Assembly: GCA_014706385.1 (NCBI GenBank)
Contig: JACGZH010000004.1
Location: forward strand, 434,001 to 498,000
DNA: 64,000 nucleotides
Source of the DNA: Phaffia rhodozyma
Lineage: Eukaryota; Basidiomycota; Tremellomycetes; Cystofilobasidiales; Mrakiaceae
Direction: 5' to 3'
Made by a program: the position numbers and the translations under genes. Within the stretch, counting starts at the first letter, position 1. Every line of letters starts with the position of its first letter. The notes below the pieces were generated by a model, which saw only the letters and a list, made by a program, of their open reading frames with translations, did no database searches and was not told where the DNA came from. This document shows positions 56,389 to 64,000 of this stretch, in pieces.

Positions 56389-59300
56389 CTACCACCCTCT
56401 TTGTCGGCCCCGATATCCTTGTTCCGTCGCTGAAAAAACACAACCAAGAGACGTCTTTCAGATTGAGTCAAATATACATAGAAAAAGAAAACGATAGATG
56501 GAAACTTACGCGGCATGTTTCGTTGGTGAGGCGGTCCGTTACCTGGCGGTCCAGAAGGCATGATCGCAGTGATTGCGTCCGAGGCCAATAGTCCCATTAG
56601 ATCGTCCGTTCGGAATTGAGGTCCTTGTTTTACAGATGAAATGAAATAAAATCTCAACGCCTAGAACGAAGATAAGGACGTTTCGCAAGGTTTCAAGATT
56701 TCAACTCACCGGCAAACGAGGTCGGAGGGGGCAAAACACCCAAGAACCAATGCAATGAAACCTCCTTATGATGGACCGGCGCTCTTGCTCCGGTAGGTGC
56801 TGCGGGTTCAGGTGATCTTCCTCTCTTTACAGGTACAGTCTGCCCACCTTGAGGACCAATCGGTTTTCGGCCCCATCCATTGTCTCCTCCCTGTTGCTGA
56901 GGAGGAGGCACATGTCTACCGACTGATGGAACGCCTTGTTGAACAGGCTGAACATGGATAGGCTGCACGACCGCTGGACCGACAGCAGGAGAAGAAGTAG
57001 TCAAACTTGGATGAACGGGCGAAGGAACATTCATCGGAGAGTCACCTCTAGGCCGTTTCGACAGAGGTTCATTCCTCATAGACATTCGTTCACTCTCATC
57101 CGTTGGTCGAGGTCTACCACCAACGGACGACGGTAAAGGAAGTGAAATGGATCCAGTAACACCTGGAACAGCATTGAGTGGTAGGGAGGAAAGAGCTTGG
57201 GGTGGTGGTTGACCAGCCATCATAGGACCATTCACGTTCGATGGTAACACCCTCTGCTGACCACCTTGAGGGAGAAGAACACCGCCGAGATTACCGGGTG
57301 GACCGAGAGGACGAGGAGGAATTACTGATCCTTGGCCCAAGGTGGTGACTGGAGGCGGGTGCGGGCCTAACTGATTGGCAATAGGAAGAGAAGGATGGGA
57401 CAAAGAATTGGAAGGACCCAGTGCAGACGCGGACTGCATCGGTTGCTGCACTGTAAGCGCAGGTGGAACCGGGGGGAAGATTCCGAAACCGAGGTCGACT
57501 CTGGCAATCTCGTCGATGTCATTATATATGTGTCGTCTGGCGAAATGTTTTGTCACAGAGTCTATGAGCGTACAAGATGTAAGTGACGACAAATTTATCT
57601 TTCCCTCGCAAGAGCATTAAGGACTCACCTTTAGGGAACATTTCCAAGAACCTAGCATCCAGTCGTTGAGCAGAAGCAAGATCGCCAAACAGGTATTCGT
57701 ATTTTGCCCATCGCTCCCACAACGGTCGAACAATCTCTGCAGTGAACTTGGTAGCTGACTTCTCGAACAACACCCTAGCATCTGTCCACACCAGCAGGAG
57801 AAGATGACAAATGGAAGTGTGTTTAGAAACGTTCGGCCGCATCAAGTCTTTCTCTTTGTGCGCTTGTAAGATTTAGCTTCGAGAACGTACTCTGGTCGTC
57901 ATTGATGGTGATTAGGAATGAAAGATATCGATCTACAAACTCGATCTTGCCCCCAAACACTTTAAGACCTAGCTCGAAGATCCTGGTAGCCACACTGGGA
58001 TCTTTACTGCAGTGATATTCCATGAGAGCTGTGAACAATTAGAGAAAAGGGAGGTTTCAGAGAGTGGAATATATCGGTAGAGGAGATTGAGAGAAAAGGA
58101 ACCGTACCGGAAGCTTCGTAGACCTGCCAGGTGATAGAGTTTGATTTTCTGGCTTTGGCGAACACAGTTCGGCAATATTTGATGCCCTGTTTTCATTCGA
58201 TGGTTCGACGAATTAAACATGTTTCCCTACGCAAGTAGTTGCGCTTCCTTGAAGGAGGACACAAAAGAGGGAGAGAAGCTTACCTCAGACCTTCGGACGG
58301 TCCGCATATACATAATCCAAACCAGGCCCAGTCCTTTTTCGGCATCCTCCACCTCTTTGGCCCTCCTCATTCTAACGCTGGCCTCCTTTGCTTTTCTATC
58401 TTCTTCTTTCTTTCTCATGATGTCTGCCTGATCCAGATCCTTGTTCTCGTCATTTCCTCCACCTGCTCCTCCGCCGGCGGTAGATGAAGCTGAAGGTTTA
58501 TCAGGTGCGGCAAGAACAAAAGCGACTTCATCGGCGATAGATTGGTGGAGCTTATCAATCTCGGTTTGAAGGTTGGTAATCAATGAGTCGAAAGTCGAGT
58601 GAACCAAAATCATATTTTTTCGAGATTCTTCTAGTTCCGCGTAAGAGAATGAGAGTAAGCAGCTAGCGGGCAACAAGAAAAAGGACACCAAAAAGAAGCA
58701 GAAGAGTCAATATTGGCCTCGCGATCAATTTATCGAAAGAAGGTCAACAAGATGTTCTAACCTGGTAGGATTTGCCTGAATTCCGAGCTTCAGATACCCT
58801 GCGCCCTCTTCAAGGCGTCCGACCGACTGATGATATTTCGAAGCCGCGTACCTAACATCAAAGAACGTGACTCTCAAATTAGCAAGGAAGAGGCACAAGG
58901 AAGGAGAGATGATAGAAAGCCACAAGGAAAGAGACGAACCAAAGTTCAGGGTAAAACCTTCCTTCACCGCCGACAGCTTTCCTAAATGCATAACCAACTC
59001 TAGCTTGGACTTCATCGACAGCTTCCAGCTCCAACGGGTTTCCAATTTCCCACTCCACATATGTCTTCCAGGACTGAATAAGAACTCGATCTTGCTCTGT
59101 CCATTTCGGTCGTTGAGGTAATGGGGCGGGAAAGAGGAAGGCAGAATGAGGAAGTTTAGTCCGAAGCTCTTTAAGCGTCGATCTGGCGGTCATGTAAGCT
59201 GGCGAGCGCTCGGCTAGGAATTTCTTGGCCTGTATCAACCGAAGACGAGGAGGATGAGGTGAGCATGTGTTGGAGATGGAGATAAAAAATAGGAAGAACA

Positions 59301-60884
59301 AGAAAAGGCAAGTACGAACAGTGACTTTGTTGACCATGCCTTCAAACAGGTCATACTCTCTCCAGATTCCTTCGACATCCTCCACCGGAATCTTAATCAC
59401 TTTTGAGAAAACCCTTCTCAGCTCTACAACCTTTGCCTGCTCCTCCCATGTCGATCTCGTCTCGCCTTCTCTGATGAACTGGATGAATTCCTTCCAGATA
59501 GGGGTCGAAAGAGGGTCGGTTCCAATATGGGACAAAGCGTACTCGTAAGCTTTGGAGATGATGATGCGAGCGTTCAAGTAGTCGGACGGTAAGGTCGACA
59601 CGTTTGAAGGGACAGGGGGCAACGGGTTTCGCCTACGAATATAATGGAGATAGGAAGCTGATAAGGGGTCGAAAGAAGAGCACAAAGGGGAGACAAAAAA
59701 GGTCATCAAATGAAACTCAAGAGAGGTCATAACAAAAGAAGTAGGCGGGGCTTACTCCATAAAGGCGGGTAAGCAAGAGGAAACACAGGCCCACTGCTGG
59801 AAGACTTGGCGAATGCTCTGGAGAACAGAGCCTCAACTTCTGGTGTATGATCGTGTGATAACTCTAGCTCAATGTATGTCAAGTATTGAGGAGCCTATTA
59901 AGGGTTGCCAGTCACCAATTCAACAAAAGAAACGGACGCGTCCGATCGATATAAGGAAGAGGAAGAGAACGGATGAGCTCATATTAATCGAAGCAGCATA
60001 TAAATCCATCCCCCAAGAGAAAAACACGAGTGAAAAGAACGAAGAGAGGAGAAAGAGACACGTACAGCCGTAGGGTAGAGCTTAAGGAAGATTTCATACC
60101 ATTTCCTCGCGTTCTCTAAGTCGTTCTCCGCGGTCGACCTGGCAATAAGCGCGAGGAGCGCATCCGGGTTGGACTCTTCAGTTTCCTCCGGGATCTGATC
60201 GGCTTTTGGAGTCGTCGGGGCGGGAGTCGATGCCTGACCAGTACCGGTCGAGGCGAGAGCAGTTGGGGTGGCGACGGAAGGTGTAGGAATCACCGACTCC
60301 GGAACAGGTGTAGAGACTTCAAGAGTGGCCGTGTCTGAAGGGGTAGACACTGATGAGGAAACGGCTGCTGGTGGTGCCGCTGCCAGCGACGCCTCGGCTG
60401 GTTGAGATACAACCTGTTTATCTATCTCGGGTAACGTTGTCTCTGTCTCTGTCTTCGAGAGCTCAGTAGGTGCAGACACGAGATCATCAATCTCACGGTT
60501 CTGATCTGAAGACGATTGAGCCACCAACTCGATATGCTCGGTGGGCTTGGTTGGCGATGTCTCGATTGGAGGTACACTGGTTGCAATTGGCTCAACCGCG
60601 TCCGTCTGAATATCCAAGTTCGCCCGAGCAGAAACATCGAGATCAGACTTAGCTGTAGAAGTCATGGAATCTTCAGGCTGTATGGCAGTGGATGTATTTG
60701 TCTCTTTGTCACTCTCCGAGACAAGGATGGGAACGGAAACAGGAAGGAGGAGAGGATCCTCCACAGCAACCAAGGCAGAGGGATCCTGTGAATCTGCCTG
60801 TTTCGGGGAAGACGGCTGAGATAAAGGTTGGTTGACAGCCTCGCTTGTCGAATCCGACGAGGAGGGCTCGGTGTGTATCTCCAT
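56389..60884 (-). CDS. RNA14: mRNA 3'-end processing factor Rna14 (CstF-77), 1143 aa
   Basis: Twelve exons, 60884..60066, 59894..59756, 59657..59320, 59229..58940, 58851..58762, 58662..58284, 58186..58108, 58028..57891, 57781..57629, 57561..56710, 56623..56510 and 56429..56389, give 1143 aa, all in phase. The first ~220 residues are a Ser/Thr/Pro/Glu-rich extension. HAT repeats begin near [20 protein letters not shown] and run through [81 protein letters not shown] and ARVLFEKS. A Pro/Gly-rich region with a basic [10 protein letters not shown] follows. The C-terminal monkeytail-like motif [20 protein letters not shown] matches CstF-77 (binding site for Rna15/CstF-64). Acts in nuclear cleavage and polyadenylation. 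Confidence 0.95.
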
Positions 60885-61508
60885 GGATGGTGAGAATGTC
60901 CTGAAGGTGTTCGAGAGATGATGGAAAGAAGAGAAGGAGGAGAATGAAGAATTCATACGCGACCGGGGGATACCCACCATGGTTACGGTGCGCATGGTTA
61001 CGCTCCCTTCCTTCCTCAACCGCCATCAAGACTCCCCACTTTGCGCGCTGTCGTATCAAAGAATGATTTGAAGTGGCCGAGGAGGTCAAGAGAAGGGGCA
61101 GAGGCAAAATCAAGGAAGGTTCAATGGTGGAGAGGGCGCCAAGAATGAGAGTATCGCTGATGGAGAAGAACAATCCTTCGTAGTCTCTGTTCGTTCTACC
61201 GTCAACCATGATATGATTCCCTAACCCTCCTTTCGCAAACTCTACCTGTTGGGGTGCAAGACACAGAATAGATCTAGCTGTATCTGTTAGAGAGTTATGA
61301 GCACTCTCAAGGTCTTTCCAAGATTGTGCGAGAAGAGAAAGCAAATGATTCCAAGGTCGTTCCCGCTCGGTCCGGATAAATTCGTCATGTTATTTTTGTT
61401 TCCTTTTTTGATCTCTCCCCGTTTCCCTTCCCTCTACAATCAACCACCGTTGTCACCACCCCTCTCTTCCTTCATTGCACTCATCCTTGTGTCCGTCCTC
61501 TGATACCG
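60885..61508. promoter_or_regulatory. shared divergent promoter region, RNA14 / Ser-rich gene
   Basis: 624 bp between two divergent start codons. The last ~130 bp before 61509 is strongly pyrimidine-rich. Minus-strand frames here have no RNA14-like content and are treated as leader. Confidence 0.45.
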
Positions 61509-64000
61509 ATGAACGGTTCCTCGCCGTCACATCTTTCGCTGTCTCCGGCATACGGCTCGCCAGAGTCATACACAGACCTCTCTCTTCGGCCAAGAGCATC
61601 GCCGACAAGTACAACAGTTCTGAATTCTGTCCATCGGTCCTCTGTTGACGCCTACTACAACGACTCGCACTCGCTCAGTCCAACAGAATCTGAATATTCA
61701 CAACTGCTTGACCAGAATCCACCAGACGAGACATTTAATAGGCCACTCTGTAGGGAATCAGTTGGGGAGAACAATACAGTCGGAAATCTCGCCGCGCTCG
61801 ATGCTAGCCTGAGAAAGGACCGGTTGGCAGAAATTAAGGAGAGAAACAATAAGGTGTGTGAAACCGTCGACCTATCTTATGATTTTTCGACAAGAGGGTT
61901 CTCCATTGAACAAGCCCGAGCTGTATTCTTTGTTTCTCCCACTTAGATTCTCAACAGGGTATCCTCTCATTCAATGCTCGTCCGAGATCGAGATCTTCGG
62001 TCCCAACCGGGCACACCCGAGCCTACACAGAGAGCCTCATCATCCAGACCAGACGGTCATTCTCCCTCCGGCGCCGCCTGGTCAAAACCAACGAATGTTG
62101 CCTCCTCCTCTTCTGCTTCCTTCTCTTCGCATCTTTATCCAGCAGACTCGCTTCCACAGAACACCTCGGCTGGCGAAGAAACCGAACAGGAAGACTCATC
62201 CCCAGCCCTTCACACTCGTTCCGATCATTTCACGCGTCGTTCTTCTTTCGACACTCAGTCGGACGAACAGGATTCCGAATCTGATTCTGATTCTGAATCC
62301 GAGCCCGAACGTGTTCTAGGTGCTCGTGTACACGCTCGGGCTGCCTCTGCCCCGTATAGATCGCGAAAGAGCCCACAGAGCGAGCTCAGTCAGAGAACAC
62401 GGCCGTCAGGCGAGGGTATTCCCGTTGGTCAGGATTCGTCTTTGCCTTCTGTGTCTGATGAGCCTAAGAGAATAGGGGGTCGAGAGCGAAGAGAAGAGAT
62501 ACTAAACAGAAGCAGAAGTAGAGCTTCTCTAGGTTATGGTACTAGAGCTGAGGTCAGTCTTCGGCTTCCCCTTCTGTTCTGTTGCCTTATGACCGCTCAA
62601 CCCCAAACAAACGGCTTTCCATTTTTTTTGCTCCGACACATCCCAAAGACTCCTTCACTCACATCACCCCGCGTTCCCCGATCAGTCACAGTCGACGATC
62701 TCGGCTCTCCTTTCCCTCCCGCATCGTCGTCTACCGCCAGACACAGGACGACTTCTAGCTCGCTCGACTTATATTCGAGGTTGGCTCGATCACCCACCAG
62801 ATCGCCTAGAGAACTCAATGGATCCCCTGTCCCCCGACATCCTTCACTTTCTGTCTCAAATCGTCCCGCTCGTCGACTGTCATCAAGTTCGAACGGTAAC
62901 CCAACACTAAACTCATACACAAGCGCAGAGTTGAACTCAAGCCGATTCAGAAATCGAGTCAGCATGCATGAACCTCGGAGCGCGTCTCGATTAGCCGATC
63001 GAGCGGCATCTAGCATCGGATTCTATTCTAAGCATCCTCTCCTCAACACTGATAAAATGGAGGCCGATTTTTTCAGTCACGACGACTACGGCCATGATCG
63101 TGATCGCAGCTCAGCCCAACCAAAAGTAGCGAATAAGACGAGAGATTTACTGGAGAGGATTGAGAGGGAGAACGAAGCGAGCGATCGGAAAAGACAGGCA
63201 TTGGTTGAGAGTCAAGCTATGAAACGTGCCGAGAGCTCCCTGTCCATGCTTTCGACATCAAAAGGGTTCGGTTTTCGAAGGTCGAACTCGAGTTCCCCGA
63301 GTTCGACCATAGATTTGAATAGGGTCGGGGAAAGGACTTATCCGAATACTACAGGAGGGATTATCAGATCTTCCACTTCACTCTCGCATTTTCCAGAACG
63401 GTTGTCTGGTGCTAGTTCTGCTGCTGCCGTAGACATTCTGAGGTCGAGGCCGAAGTCTCATCGATCTGTCTTTAGCTTAACCTCACCCGATTCACCAACA
63501 CTCACCAACACTTCTACCGTCACCCCCACCGCCACCGTCGCTGCCACAGGACAGAGGAGATTTTCAGGCTCGCTATCGGCCAATGTGATAACCAACCCTA
63601 GGGTAAGATCGCCGCTCTCTCGTGGGAAAAGATCATCCATCCTTGCCAACTCTCCCCTGCTCCCTTCATCCACATCCACTCCTTCTCAGACTCCGACTGA
63701 AACTCAATCTGGGGATCAGATTCAACCGGAACATATCCGAAACCTACTAGATGCGTTATCTCACCTAGAGATGTCTTTTGCCCAAATCAAAGGCCCTGCA
63801 GATCCATCGTCAGCGGAGACCATCCGTTCGGCCTCAGCATTCGTCAAGTCTGCTACTATCCTTCATCAGACCATCTACCAAGGATCTCTGACAAATCGAG
63901 AGCTCGTGATCGATTCCCAGGTGAACTGCGGGTCTAACCAAGAACAAGAGCAAGGGCAGAGGGATGTGAGTGTGGGGTTGGTAGCCTTAGGTATGATATG
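61509..64000 (+). CDS. large Ser/Arg-rich protein with coiled-coil-like segments, N-terminal part, unknown function
   Basis: Exons 61509..61853, 61947..62552 and 62649..64000 join in phase; the gene continues past the right edge, and a GTATGATATG donor-like site lies at the very end. About 767 residues are visible. The protein is dominated by Ser/Pro/Arg/Thr-rich disordered sequence (e.g. EDSSPALHTRSDHFTRRSSF, RSRKSPQSELSQRTRPSGEG) with short charged, helical-looking segments: ASLRKDRLAEIKERNNKILN, ERREEILNRSRSRASL and TRDLLERIERENEASDRKRQ. Near the edge there is a more hydrophobic helix (IRNLLDALSHLEMSFAQIKG, then SAETIRSASAFVKSATILHQ). I do not recognise the family. The pattern is compatible with a cytoskeletal or spindle-pole scaffold, but that is a guess. 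Confidence 0.7.

Noticed and set aside
60950..61344. Minus-strand frame starting MLSLLAQSWKDLE upstream of RNA14
   Set aside because: No family motif, and the RNA14 frame has its own ATG at 60884; the stretch is more likely 5' leader or promoter of the divergent pair.

Overview
The window is nuclear DNA from a fungus, most likely a basidiomycete yeast. Almost every gene is split by many short introns (about 45-110 nt, GT..AG, often with a CTNAC/CTNAT branch-like element). The gene content is fungal: beta-1,3-glucan synthase, RTA1-like proteins, Con-6, a KRE9-like wall protein and an MPR1-like acetyltransferase. The dense introns and basidiomycete-like Fks1 and CCCH proteins suggest a tremellomycete, but genus and species are inference. 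I found no transposon, phage, CRISPR array, rRNA or convincing tRNA.

Layout: (1) the 5' part of a P5-type ATPase gene (-), then a sphingolipid delta-4 desaturase (+); (2) an 883-residue proline-rich protein of unknown function (-), a 1.6 kb leader, and FKS1 (+, 8 exons, 1747 aa); (3) a 309-aa unknown (-) and an 841-aa tandem CCCH zinc-finger protein (-); (4) compact housekeeping genes: a PITH-domain protein (-), NAA10/ARD1 (+), a short-chain dehydrogenase (-), a LOG-family phosphoribohydrolase (+) and a Con-6 protein (+); (5) a secreted M43 metalloprotease (-), a Ser/Pro-rich unknown (+), a VOC/glyoxalase-fold protein (-) and a zinc-independent quinone-reductase-like MDR protein (-); (6) two tandem RTA1-like membrane-protein genes (+) that share a 252-bp identical tract; (7) a GPI-anchored surface protein (-), an MPR1-like acetyltransferase (+) and a KRE9-domain single-pass membrane protein (-); (8) the nucleoporin NUP155/170 (-, 21 exons, 1418 aa), RNA14/CstF-77 (-, 12 exons, 1143 aa) and the 5' part of a Ser-rich protein (+) running off the end.

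Splice models were built by hand. For nearly all recognised genes I checked that every exon junction keeps the frame and that the total length is a multiple of three; exon coordinates are given in the entries. Themes are cell envelope (FKS1, KRE9-like protein, GPI protein, RTA1 pair, desaturase) and core RNA/nuclear functions (RNA14, NUP170, CCCH protein, NAA10). There is no obvious cluster acting as one pathway. Many genes are arranged head to head with short shared promoters.

I did not find a clear previously undescribed system. The best leads are: the identical tract with an intron difference and a lost splice donor in the RTA1 pair; unusual residues in the two echinocandin hot-spot regions of Fks1; a CCCH finger with non-standard spacing; and an SDR with His in place of the catalytic Tyr.
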